Shown here piece after piece: positions 8,691 to 16,560 of a stretch of DNA of 64,000 bases (positions are counted from its first letter, which is position 1; each line of letters opens with the position of its first letter). The notes beneath the pieces were generated by a model. The model made no database searches, was not told where the DNA came from, and worked only from the letters and a program-made list of their open reading frames with translations. Made by a program: the position numbers and the translations under genes. Origin of the DNA: Haliea sp040221975 (GTDB lineage Bacteria; Pseudomonadota; Gammaproteobacteria; Pseudomonadales; Halieaceae); assembly GCA_040221975.1 (NCBI GenBank), contig JAVJWR010000033.1, positions 310,001 through 374,000 on the forward strand. The letters are read 5' to 3'.

Positions 8691-10421
8691 ATGCTACCCG
8701 CAGCAATCACCAACTCGCTGATCTTCTGGGGTGCCCTGCTGGCGCTGCTGTGCGTTGTGGCGAGTGGGTTGTCGCGGCGGGTGGGCGCCCCGGTACTGCT
8801 GGTATTCCTGGTGCTGGGCATGTTGGCCGGAGAGGAGGGCGTCGGCGGCATCCGCTTCGACAACGTGAGCCAGGCATTCCTGTTCGGCAGCCTGGCGCTG
8901 GCCATCATAATTTTCGACGGCGGCCAGGGTGCACGCAAGGACACGTTCCGGGTCAGTCTCGGCCCCGCCCTGTCCCTGGCCACTGTGGGTGTTCTGGTCA
9001 CGGCGGGCATCACCGGCCTGGCCGCGAAGCTGGTCTTGAACCTGCCCTGGCTCGAGGCCATGCTCATAGGCGCCATCGTTGGCTCCACCGATGCAGCGGC
9101 GGTGTTCGGCCTGCTGCGATCAGCCGGCCTGCGACTCAAGGAGCGAACCAGCGCCACGCTGGAGATCGAGTCCGGCAGCAACGATCCGATGGCCATTTTC
9201 CTGACCATCACCCTGGTGGAACTGCTGGTGCTGCGCGCCGCCAGTCCGGGCCTCGAGATTCTCGGAGCCTTTGCCGAACAAATGGGCCTGGGCCTCGCGA
9301 TCGGCTTTGCCGGCGGCTATTTACTGGTATTGCTGCTCAAGCGGCTGGTACTGCCGGTGTCCATGTACCCACTACTGGCGCTGGCGGGAGGCATGAGTGT
9401 CTTCGGCATCAGCAACCTGTGGGGCGGCAGCGGCTTCCTGGCGATCTATCTGGTGGGAATACTGGTCGGAAATGCCTCCTTGCCCCACGCCAAGGACATT
9501 CGCCGTTTTCACGACGGCATCGCCTGGCTGGCGCAGATCGGCATGTTCCTGATGCTGGGGCTGCTGATTACACCCAGCAGCCTGATACCCCTGGTGTTGC
9601 CCGGCCTGGGCATCGCGCTGGCCCTGATCCTGGTAGCGCGACCGGTGGCAGTACTGCTGGCCCTGCTGCCATTCCACTTTCCCTGGCGGGAGCAGGTCTT
9701 CATCAGCTGGTGCGGCCTGCGCGGCGCCGTACCCATTATCCTCGCGTTGTTTCCCTCCCTGGCGGGGCTGGAGCTGGCGGATACCTTCTTCGAACTGGCT
9801 TTTTTCGTGGTTCTCGTGTCGCTGGTGTTGCAGGGTTGGACTATCGCCCCCATCGCTCGCTGGCTGGGTATCGAAGTACCGCCGGTGCTGGAGGAACCAG
9901 AGCACCTGGTATTGAAAATACCGGATGACCAGGAAAAGGAGCTGCTGGTGTATCGGGCGGTGGTCGGCAGCCCGGCCATCGGCACCCAGGTGGCGCGCCT
10001 GCCACTGTCCGGGGGTGCCCAGCTGGTGGGGCTGGTACGCCAGGGGGTACTGCTGCAGGAATGGCAGCAGCAGACGATACAGGACGCGGATCACGTCATG
10101 GTACTGGGGACCGACGGCGGCACTCCGGCGCTGGCGCGGCTGTTTACCCCGACCGCGAGCCGCACTGACCGCGAGCGCGAGGTTGCGGATTTCTTTGGCA
10201 GCTTCGTACTCAAGCCCGACGCGCGTCTCGCGGACCTGTCACAGATGTACGGCTTCGAAGTGCCCGAGCCGCTGCGTGCCCTGACCGTGGCAGAGTTCAT
10301 CAACCGCCAGTTCCACCAGAAGCCGGTGGTCGGTGACCGGGTCTCCCTGGGGCACGTGCAGTTCGTGGTGAAGAAACTCGACGGCGAGCGCATCGCCACC
10401 GTCGGCTTGAAGCTGGGCTGA
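8691..10421 (+). CDS. nhaP2: Potassium/proton antiporter, CvrA/NhaP2 type
   Basis: 576 aa from the ATG at 8691; the frame stays open 45 codons further upstream but that extension is not hydrophobic and does not look like the family. About twelve hydrophobic segments span residues 5-400, including 'GSTDAAAVFGLLRSAG' and 'ESGSNDPMAIFLTITLVE', the ion-exchange motifs of the CPA1/NhaP families. The C-terminal ~170 residues are cytoplasmic, with a TrkA-C-like segment ('LVYRAVVGSPAIGTQVARLP') and a CorC/HlyC-type end ('LGHVQFVVKKLDGERI'). This domain order matches NhaP2/CvrA, which exchanges K+ (or Na+) for H+ across the inner membrane. It converges on the dehydratase-like gene with a one-base gap. 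Confidence 0.92.
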   Translation: MLPAAITNSLIFWGALLALLCVVASGLSRRVGAPVLLVFLVLGMLAGEEGVGGIRFDNVSQAFLFGSLALAIIIFDGGQGARKDTFRVSLGPALSLATVGVLVTAGITGLAAKLVLNLPWLEAMLIGAIVGSTDAAAVFGLLRSAGLRLKERTSATLEIESGSNDPMAIFLTITLVELLVLRAASPGLEILGAFAEQMGLGLAIGFAGGYLLVLLLKRLVLPVSMYPLLALAGGMSVFGISNLWGGSGFLAIYLVGILVGNASLPHAKDIRRFHDGIAWLAQIGMFLMLGLLITPSSLIPLVLPGLGIALALILVARPVAVLLALLPFHFPWREQVFISWCGLRGAVPIILALFPSLAGLELADTFFELAFFVVLVSLVLQGWTIAPIARWLGIEVPPVLEEPEHLVLKIPDDQEKELLVYRAVVGSPAIGTQVARLPLSGGAQLVGLVRQGVLLQEWQQQTIQDADHVMVLGTDGGTPALARLFTPTASRTDREREVADFFGSFVLKPDARLADLSQMYGFEVPEPLRALTVAEFINRQFHQKPVVGDRVSLGHVQFVVKKLDGERIATVGLKLG

Positions 10422-10422
10422 G

Positions 10423-11949
10423 TCAGCGCGCTGCTGCGTCCGTGGCGATGATCTCGATACCCGCAAGCTCTTGCGCGTAGCCTTTTTTCCGTTCCAGTTC
10501 CATGCCCCGCAGGATCTGGATGCGCTGGGCCTGGGGCGAGCCGGCCCCGTGCAGGGACTCGGTCAGGTAACCCACTGCGTTACGACCCAGGGTCATGTTC
10601 TCGATCAGGCGCAGTATGCGGGTGCGGCTTTCGACCGGAATATCAGGCCGGCCCTGGAAATATTTGCGCAGCATTGGACCGGTCTCTTCCTGCTCGAAAT
10701 CCGCCTGCGAGGGCAGGGTGACCATCAGGCCGCCCGCCAAATCCTGGGCCAGACGGGAAATCTCGTAGGGAAAGCGGGTGACGTTGTGCTTGCAGACGTT
10801 GGCCAGCATTTCATCGTTCATATAGATACCGGAAGCCAGCTGCTGCGCCTCGTGGGAGGAAGCGATGGCGGAGGAGTAGATGGTCTCGTTGAGGTGGGTC
10901 ATTTCCACCAGCTTGTCCTTGATATGGCTGGCAGCATCGGCGCCGTTGTACTCGGCGATCGCGGCTGCGGCGCCTACCATCACGTCCCCGAGCCCGGTCT
11001 TGCAGACATAGCTGGCGCGATGGTACGCGGTGAGCCGCGCCACCATCGGCTGCGCGAACTCGTATTCGCCGTCCAACAATACGTGCTCCCAGGGAATGAA
11101 CACATTGTCGAACACCACCAGGGTCTCCTGCCCGCCGTAGCGGGCGTTGCCCTTGTCGATATCGCCGGCTTCCAGGGCGCGGGTATCGCAGGATTGGCGG
11201 CCGTAGATATAGGTCAGGCCCTCGGCATCGCCGGGCACCATGCCCACCACCGCGTAGTCCCGGTCCGCCGCTGTCATGTTCATGGTCGGCATGATGCAGA
11301 TCCAGTGACTGTTGAGACCACCGGTCATGTGGGCCTTGGCCCCGGTGACGTAAAGCCCGCGATCATTGCGTGCGGTTACATGCAGAAACAGGTCGGGGTC
11401 CGCCTGCTCGTGGGGCCGCTTGCTGCGGTCTCCCTTGGGATCCGTCATGCCGGCACCGATAATCACGTTGTTGCACTGGGCCTCGCGCATGAAGTCGAGA
11501 TAGCGCTGGTGATAGGGCGTGCCGTGCTTCTGGTCGATATCCCAGGTAATGGAGTGCAATACGCTGATGGTATCCAGGCCTGCACAGCGCTGGAAGCAGG
11601 TACCGGTGAGCTGGCCCATGCGGCGCTGCATCCGGTTTTTCAGTACCAGGTCCTGTGGTGACTCGACAATGTGCAGGAACCGGTTGACCCGCGCATTGAC
11701 CAGAGGGGAATGCGCCGTTGCCAGCTCCGGGTCTGCAATTGCGAGGTCGTAGGTCGCCTGCAAGGCGTTGATGGAAGGCCTGATGATCGGGTGGTCCACG
11801 GGCTCTGCAATTTTCTCGCCGAAAAGGTACACGCAGACACCGCGGTTGCGCAGGCTGGCGACATATTCCTCACCTGTGCTGATCGGGCTGAACCGGCCCC
11901 AGCGCTGCGCAGCAGTTTCTTCCCGGCGAGTGGGCAAGGGTGCATTCAT
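10423..11949 (-). CDS. 4-hydroxybutyryl-CoA dehydratase-type flavoprotein
   Basis: 508 aa in the 4-hydroxyphenylacetate 3-monooxygenase/4-hydroxybutyryl-CoA dehydratase superfamily. It carries what look like all four [4Fe-4S] ligands of the dehydratase branch (AbfD): C118 and C122 in 'TCFQRCAGLD' (C-x3-C), H310 and C316 in 'YHRASYVCK'. Other shared blocks are 'MTDPKGDR', 'IYGRQSCDTR', 'GGQETLVVFDNVFIP' and 'HGAGSPQAQRI'. These favour the dehydratase/vinylacetyl-CoA isomerase over flavin hydroxylases, which lack the cluster. The start ATG at 11949 has AGGAG eight bases upstream; the frame is open to 11979. The gene stands alone, with no CoA-transferase or succinate-semialdehyde gene beside it, so the substrate is uncertain. 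Confidence 0.85.
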   Translation of the reverse strand: MNAPLPTRREETAAQRWGRFSPISTGEEYVASLRNRGVCVYLFGEKIAEPVDHPIIRPSINALQATYDLAIADPELATAHSPLVNARVNRFLHIVESPQDLVLKNRMQRRMGQLTGTCFQRCAGLDTISVLHSITWDIDQKHGTPYHQRYLDFMREAQCNNVIIGAGMTDPKGDRSKRPHEQADPDLFLHVTARNDRGLYVTGAKAHMTGGLNSHWICIMPTMNMTAADRDYAVVGMVPGDAEGLTYIYGRQSCDTRALEAGDIDKGNARYGGQETLVVFDNVFIPWEHVLLDGEYEFAQPMVARLTAYHRASYVCKTGLGDVMVGAAAAIAEYNGADAASHIKDKLVEMTHLNETIYSSAIASSHEAQQLASGIYMNDEMLANVCKHNVTRFPYEISRLAQDLAGGLMVTLPSQADFEQEETGPMLRKYFQGRPDIPVESRTRILRLIENMTLGRNAVGYLTESLHGAGSPQAQRIQILRGMELERKKGYAQELAGIEIIATDAAAR

Positions 11950-11974
11950 GGCATCAACTCCTGTCAGTTTTCTA

Positions 11975-11988
11975 TGCAATTTTTTGCA
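11975..11988. promoter_or_regulatory. Inverted repeat in dehydratase-gene leader
   Basis: TGCAA-N4-TTGCA, a perfect 5+5 inverted repeat 26 bases upstream of the dehydratase-like start. On the minus strand it lies between a TTTACA hexamer and a weak ATAGAA hexamer spaced 17 bases apart, so it is placed like a repressor operator. The regulator is unknown and the repeat is short enough to be chance. Confidence 0.35.
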
Positions 11989-12033
11989 GCTGTGTAAAGT
12001 ACGCGAACGCCCTTGCCCGGAATGGCGGCAGGG

Positions 12034-12954
12034 TCAGTCAGCCAGCGCCGGATCGCGGACAAACAACATATCCATGACAATCTCGGGCCGCCAGGATTTC
12101 AGTGCCGCCTCACTGCGATGGCGAATGACATCGAGATCGGCGACAGAATTGATACGAAAATCCTCACTGACAACCACGTGGACGAGCAGGTAGGTATTGC
12201 GACCACGTTTGGTAACCCGCACCTCAACCAGGTCGGTTGCCACGTCGGCGAGGGAGGCCAGCAGCTGCTCCTCGATGTCGTTGACCAGCGGTTCTGGAGG
12301 CGCCATCCACAATATTTCCCGCATGCTGTCGCGAAGAATCCCCAGCGGCACGGGCAGCGCTACAAGCACTATGGCGATCAGCAGCAGCGGGTCGACCACC
12401 GGAGCGTACTGGGCCCAGGCGGCACCTTCCAGCAACCAGGCAAACAGGAACCCGGCAAACACCGCGGCACTGAGCAGGCCATCCACCAGCCAGGTCCGGG
12501 ATTCGACGGCTACCAGGTCGGAGCGAGTCTGGCGCCCTGCGCGGGCCATCAACCAGGCGACCAGCAGGCAGCCAACCGTGGCAGCGGCACCGTAGATCGT
12601 GGCCAGGCCGTATTCCGCCGGATTGCCACCAAGCATCAGCCGCTTGACTGCCTCAATGCAGGCCCAGGTGCAGGCAACCAGGATAAAAAGCGCCTTGAAC
12701 AGGTTGAGGGCCGGTTCCATGGAGGTATAGCCAAAGTGGAAACGGTCATCATCTGGCCGCTCAGCCAGACGGGCAACCTTGAGCGTCAGTAACGCCACGC
12801 AAAACGCGATCAGCGAGTAGATACCGTCGAACAATATAGCGTCCGAGCGCGTGATCAATGCGAATGTCAGCGCCAGTGCAATGAAACCCAGGGAACCTAC
12901 AAGCGCCCAGCGCAGGGCGCGTTGTTCACTGTGAATGTGGAGTTTGTGGCTCAT
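12034..12954 (-). CDS. CDF-type cation transporter, divergent metal site
   Basis: 306 aa with about six hydrophobic segments in the first ~215 residues and a soluble C-terminal domain of ~90 residues, the cation diffusion facilitator layout. 'FHFGYTSMEPALNLFKALF' corresponds to the family's conserved cytosolic loop and third helix. The canonical D-x3-D of helix 2 appears as D43...S47, and the H-x3-D of helix 5 as T154...D158, so two of the four usual zinc-site positions are not acidic/His. Transport of a divalent cation is inferred from fold; zinc specificity is doubtful. No good ribosome site precedes the ATG. Confidence 0.8.
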   Translation of the reverse strand: MSHKLHIHSEQRALRWALVGSLGFIALALTFALITRSDAILFDGIYSLIAFCVALLTLKVARLAERPDDDRFHFGYTSMEPALNLFKALFILVACTWACIEAVKRLMLGGNPAEYGLATIYGAAATVGCLLVAWLMARAGRQTRSDLVAVESRTWLVDGLLSAAVFAGFLFAWLLEGAAWAQYAPVVDPLLLIAIVLVALPVPLGILRDSMREILWMAPPEPLVNDIEEQLLASLADVATDLVEVRVTKRGRNTYLLVHVVVSEDFRINSVADLDVIRHRSEAALKSWRPEIVMDMLFVRDPALAD

Positions 12955-13064
12955 GATGACAATCAGCTATACGAAATGTGAAGAGGGAGGCCGACATCAT
13001 GGCCCTGGGAAGCGCGCCCGGCAAGCAGCCTGTGCATAACTGTGTGCCCAAATCCTTTACTTAA

Positions 13065-13080
13065 CATAATATATATTATG
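13065..13080. promoter_or_regulatory. 16-bp perfect A+T-rich palindrome
   Basis: CATAATATATATTATG is a perfect 16-bp palindrome in the 283-base gap between the CDF transporter (leftward) and the Cys4 protein/glgC pair (rightward). The surroundings (13050-13090) are markedly A+T-rich against the GC-rich background. It is 111 bases from the CDF start and 158 from the Cys4 start, so it could be an operator or UP-like element for either. I cannot match it to a known regulator; it is not a good Zur or Fur box. Confidence 0.45.
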
Positions 13081-13133
13081 CGCATATGTGGATTCTTTGC
13101 GGAAGGCTATTCAGTGTACTAATCTCAACTCGA

Positions 13134-13147
13134 TTGACGCGGGTCAA
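13134..13147. promoter_or_regulatory. FNR/DNR-type binding site
   Basis: TTGAC-GCGG-GTCAA is a perfect 5+5 inverted repeat with the four-base spacer of FNR/ANR/DNR sites (consensus TTGAT-N4-ATCAA). Its centre (13140.5) would lie at -41.5 if transcription began at 13182, seven bases after a weak TACTCT hexamer at 13170-13175. That is the class II activator position. The match is to the general FNR/CRP-family half-site; which family member binds is unknown. Confidence 0.5.
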
Positions 13148-13237
13148 CGCAGCCCATGCCCCTTGGCGTTACTCTGACAGAACCGAATTGGCGCGGCGGC
13201 TTGTTGATCCTGTCAGTCGTGCGCAAGGAGCCATACC

Positions 13238-13462
13238 ATGCAGCAGGCCAGATTGAGCAACCACAGCGGATCTGCTTCCGACCCGGATCGCGCAAGCGCT
13301 CGGAGACGTACCGGCAGTGCGCGGCGCTGGAAAATATGGGCGCAGCAGGCTGCCGCGGGGAAACGTCCCTGCTTTGCCAGTGAGCAGCGGTTTACCTGCA
13401 GCGAAGAGAACTGCCCCTGGCGCGAAGAATGCCGAGACCTGCGGGCCGAATGGCACCGCTAG
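13238..13462 (+). CDS. Small Cys4 (CCCH-like) protein upstream of glgC
   Basis: 74 aa. I do not recognise a named family. The ATG has an AAGGAG seven bases upstream, the best ribosome site in the region. The first ~44 residues are basic and low-complexity (Arg/Ala/Ser). The C-terminal 30 carry four cysteines, C45-x8-C54-x4-C59-x5-C65, then 'RDLRAEWHR'. The spacing of the first three matches CCCH zinc knuckles, with a fourth Cys in place of His, so metal or nucleic-acid binding is plausible but inferred. Its TAG is followed after one base by the GTG of glgC, implying translational coupling. The coding reality rests on the ribosome site, Cys spacing and tight junction. Confidence 0.65.
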   Translation: MQQARLSNHSGSASDPDRASARRRTGSARRWKIWAQQAAAGKRPCFASEQRFTCSEENCPWREECRDLRAEWHR

Positions 13463-13463
13463 G

Positions 13464-14732
13464 GTGAGCTTTCATTTCCCGGAGCGTTTCGTCAGCGCGA
13501 TGACGCGCGACACCCTGGCGCTGATTCTGGCCGGAGGCCGCGGCTCCCGACTGGGTGGCCTGACCACCGAGCGGGCCAAGCCCGCGGTTCCCTTCGGCGG
13601 CAACATGCGCATCATCGACTTCACCCTGTCCAACTGCGTCAACTCCGGCGTGCGCCGGATCGGTGTATTGACCCAGTACAAGGCCCACTCCCTGATTCGT
13701 CACCTGAGCCTGGGCTGGGGCTTTATGCGCGGCGAGCTGGGGGAGTTCGTGGAGCTGCTACCGGCCCAGCAGCGCACCGGTGGGGGCTGGTACAGCGGTA
13801 CCGCCGATGCGGTATTCCAGAATATCGACATCATCCACGCCCACGACCCCCGGTTCGTGCTGATCCTGGGTGGCGACCATATCTACAAGATGGATTACGG
13901 CGCCCTCCTCGCCACCCACGTGGAGAACCAGGCCGATGTCACGGTCGCCTGCATGGAGGTGCCGCTGGCGGATGCCAGCGCCTTTGGGGTCATGGAAGTT
14001 GACCCCGACGGTCGCGTACGTGGATTTGAAGAAAAGCCCGCGACGCCCCAAGGCATACCGCAACAACCGGACTACGCCCTGGCCTCCATGGGTATCTACG
14101 TGTTTACCGTCGACTATCTGCTGGATTGTCTGCGCCGTGACAACCTGGATGAAAAGTCCGGGCACGACTTTGGCAAGGACATCCTGCCGCGTGCGGTACA
14201 ACAGGACAGAGTCTATGCGTCCCCATTTCGGGACCCCAAGACTGGCGCCCGGGCCTACTGGCGCGACGTGGGCACGCTGGACAGCTACTGGTCTGCCAAC
14301 ATGGAGCTGATCGGCGTGGTACCAGAGCTGGACCTGTTTGACACCCAGTGGCCCATTCGCACGCACCAGATCCAGGCGCCGCCGGCGAAGTTTGTGTTTG
14401 ACGATGAGGGCCGCCGGGGCATGGCGGTGGATTCGATGGTTGCGAACGGCTGTATCGTATCCGGGGCCCTGGTACGCCACTCGGTGTTGTTTTCTCAAGT
14501 CCGGCTGGGAGAGTCCGCCAGGGTGACGGACTCGGTTCTGCTGCCCCGGGTGGTGATCGGGCCCGACTGCCACATTCACAAGGCAGTGATTGAAACCGGC
14601 TGCCAACTGGCGGCGGGGACTGTCATCGGATTTGACCCGGAGCAGGATCGGCGCCGCTTCGAGGTCTCCCCCGGCGGGGTGACCCTGGTGACGCCCGAAA
14701 TGCTGCAACAGAACCTGGACTATATCCGCTAG
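13464..14732 (+). CDS. glgC: Glucose-1-phosphate adenylyltransferase
   Basis: 422 aa ADP-glucose pyrophosphorylase, which makes ADP-glucose for glycogen. The GTG at 13464 is preferred because the N-terminal 'ERFVSAMTRDTLALILAGG' resembles the family's 'RFVSxLTRxTLALILAGG' start; an ATG at 13500 is the alternative. The nucleotide-binding 'LILAGGRGSRL', 'LLPAQQRTGGGWYSGTADAV', 'ILGGDHIYKMDY' and 'YWRDVGTLDSYW' are all present. The C-terminal third is the left-handed beta-helix domain. No glgA or glgB is nearby. It follows the Cys4 protein by one base and therefore probably shares the FNR-type promoter at 13134. Confidence 0.95.
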   Translation: MSFHFPERFVSAMTRDTLALILAGGRGSRLGGLTTERAKPAVPFGGNMRIIDFTLSNCVNSGVRRIGVLTQYKAHSLIRHLSLGWGFMRGELGEFVELLPAQQRTGGGWYSGTADAVFQNIDIIHAHDPRFVLILGGDHIYKMDYGALLATHVENQADVTVACMEVPLADASAFGVMEVDPDGRVRGFEEKPATPQGIPQQPDYALASMGIYVFTVDYLLDCLRRDNLDEKSGHDFGKDILPRAVQQDRVYASPFRDPKTGARAYWRDVGTLDSYWSANMELIGVVPELDLFDTQWPIRTHQIQAPPAKFVFDDEGRRGMAVDSMVANGCIVSGALVRHSVLFSQVRLGESARVTDSVLLPRVVIGPDCHIHKAVIETGCQLAAGTVIGFDPEQDRRRFEVSPGGVTLVTPEMLQQNLDYIR

Positions 14733-14778
14733 CCACAGCTGTCTCGCTCCACCGCCGGGCGCCCACCGCCATGGGAGT

Positions 14779-14809
14779 TTGTGTAAAACGCCTCCATACC
14801 AGCTATGAT
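14779..14809 (+). promoter_or_regulatory. Candidate rimK promoter
   Basis: TTGTGT (14779-14784) and TATGAT (14804-14809) separated by 19 bases, lying 42 bases ahead of rimK in the 118-base gap after glgC. The -10 matches 5 of 6 consensus positions; the -35 is weak and the spacer long. Confidence 0.35.
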
Positions 14810-14850
14810 GCGCGTTGCAGTCACTTCCATTCCAGCTCCAGGGACACTCT

Positions 14851-15768
14851 ATGAAGATCGGCATTCTGTCACGCAACCGCAGACTCTATTCCACCCGTCG
14901 CCTGCTGGAAGCGGCGACCGCGCGGGGGCACGACGTGCGGGTTATCGATGTGCTCAAGTGTTACATGAATATCACTGCCAACGATCCCACGGTGACCTAC
15001 CAGCACTCCGCGGAAAAGGTGGAGGCCCTGGATTTCGAGGCGGTTATCCCGCGGATCGGCGCCAGCATCACCTCTTACGGCTGTGCGGTGTTACGCCAGT
15101 TCGAGGTTGGTCAGGTGTATTCACTGAACGAATCGATTGCCATCACCCGCTCACGGGACAAGCTGCGCGCCCACCAGCTGCTGGCCCGGCGCGGTATCGG
15201 CCAACCGGTCACCAGTTACGCCCACTCTGCGAGGGCCACGGACAAGCTGATCGAATCCGTTGGCGGCGCGCCGCTGATTCTCAAGCTGACCGAAAGTACC
15301 CACGGTAACGGCGTGCTGCTGGCGGAGACCAAAAAAGCTGCAGAGGCCCTGATCAATGCTTTCCGCGGGATCGGCTCCGATTTCCTGGTGCAGGAATTCA
15401 TCAAGGAGGCCGGCGGCTCGGACATCCGCTGTTTCGTGGTCGGGGAAAAAGTGATTGCCGCCATGCAGCGCAAGGCGGTGAAAGGCGAATATCGCTCCAA
15501 CCTGCACCGCGGCGGTACCGCGGAGGTGATCAAGCTGACTCCCGAGGAACGACGCCTGGCCCTGAAGGCGGCCCGGGTCATGGGACTGGACCTGGCCGGG
15601 GTGGACATCCTGCGCTCGGCTCACGGTCCGCTGGTCATTGAGGTGAACTCGTCGCCGGGCCTGGAGGGCATTGAGAAAGCCACTGGCATCGACATCGCCG
15701 GCAAGATCATCGAATACATAGAAAAGGACTCCCAGGCCGGACCCAACAAGCCCACCGGCAAGGGCTGA
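14851..15768 (+). CDS. rimK: RimK-family ATP-grasp ligase
   Basis: 305 aa from ATG 14851, preceded by 'CAGGGACACTCT' (AGGGA ribosome site); twelve further upstream codons are open but not family-like. 'MKIGILSRNRRLYSTRRL' is the RimK N-terminus. The ATP-grasp core shows 'PLILKLTESTHGNGVLLAE', 'FLVQEFIKEAGGSDIRCFVV' and the Mg-binding end 'VIEVNSSPGLEGIEKATG'. RimK adds glutamate residues to the C-terminus of ribosomal protein S6 and can make poly-glutamate. It is convergent with the TRIC-type gene, with 15 bases between. Confidence 0.94.
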   Translation: MKIGILSRNRRLYSTRRLLEAATARGHDVRVIDVLKCYMNITANDPTVTYQHSAEKVEALDFEAVIPRIGASITSYGCAVLRQFEVGQVYSLNESIAITRSRDKLRAHQLLARRGIGQPVTSYAHSARATDKLIESVGGAPLILKLTESTHGNGVLLAETKKAAEALINAFRGIGSDFLVQEFIKEAGGSDIRCFVVGEKVIAAMQRKAVKGEYRSNLHRGGTAEVIKLTPEERRLALKAARVMGLDLAGVDILRSAHGPLVIEVNSSPGLEGIEKATGIDIAGKIIEYIEKDSQAGPNKPTGKG

Positions 15769-15783
15769 AGCAATGCGCCCCGC

Positions 15784-16416
15784 TCAGGACTCCTGCCCGC
15801 CGCGGGGACGATACTTGGGCAGGCGCAGGTCAAACAGGATGGCTGCGCCCCGCAGCGCAAAGGCAGCGGCCACCGCCAGCGGCAGGGCTATACCCTGCCC
15901 CCAGTCCTGCGCGGCCAGCACCACATAGCTGACCGCACCCAGTGCCGCCGCGGTCACATAGATATCCGGCTCCAGCAGCACCGGCGGTCGTCCCAGCAAT
16001 CCGTCCCGGATCAGCGAGCCAAAAGTGGCGGTCATCATGCCCATGCCAATGGCCACCAGTAGCGGGGCATCCCAGGCCAGGGCTTTCTGAGTGCCCAGCA
16101 CGCTGAACAGCGCCAGGCCCAGGGCGTCCGCCCACAACAGGACGGTGCGCAGGGACTCGAACAAGTGCGCCAGAAACCAGGTGGCAACGCTGGCACCGAT
16201 ACAGACCCAGAGATAGGCGATATTGCCGATCCAGAAGACCTCCCCGGTCTGCAGCAGGAGATCGCGCACCGTGCCACCGCCGATGCCGGTGATGGTGCCA
16301 AACAGCACGAAACCGAGGATATCGAGGCGTTTTTCCGCAGCCGCCAGCGCCCCACTGATGGCAAATACCGCAACCCCCAGCAGGTCCAGGGTAAAGATGA
16401 TGGTGTCGATGCTCAT
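15784..16416 (-). CDS. TRIC/UPF0126 family membrane protein
   Basis: 210 aa, mostly hydrophobic, about seven helices built from two tandem repeats of three: the glycine-rich signature appears as 'GTITGIGGGTVRDLLL' in the first repeat and 'GMMTATFGSLIRDGLLG' in the second. This is the YadS/YicG-like family related to trimeric intracellular cation channels; bacterial members have been linked to K+ conductance or glycine transport, so the substrate here is open. The basic C-terminal tail is cytoplasmic in character. It is divergent from cti across 144 bases. Confidence 0.88.
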   Translation of the reverse strand: MSIDTIIFTLDLLGVAVFAISGALAAAEKRLDILGFVLFGTITGIGGGTVRDLLLQTGEVFWIGNIAYLWVCIGASVATWFLAHLFESLRTVLLWADALGLALFSVLGTQKALAWDAPLLVAIGMGMMTATFGSLIRDGLLGRPPVLLEPDIYVTAAALGAVSYVVLAAQDWGQGIALPLAVAAAFALRGAAILFDLRLPKYRPRGGQES

Positions 16417-16560
16417 GCCGATTCCTTGTCGCGGTTCAGGTTGTTGCGTGGCGAGTGGGCCTGAATAGTATGCGTGTTATCATGTTGGAGACCAATGCCC
16501 GGCCGGATCCGCACCCGTTGTTGTCCCCGGTCATTGCCGCCAATCTGACGTGGAGCACGT

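Noticed and set aside
10423..11949. 4-hydroxyphenylacetate 3-monooxygenase (HpaB) assignment
   Set aside because: The C-x3-C and His/Cys cluster ligands belong to the dehydratase branch and are not expected in HpaB; no reductase partner gene is adjacent.
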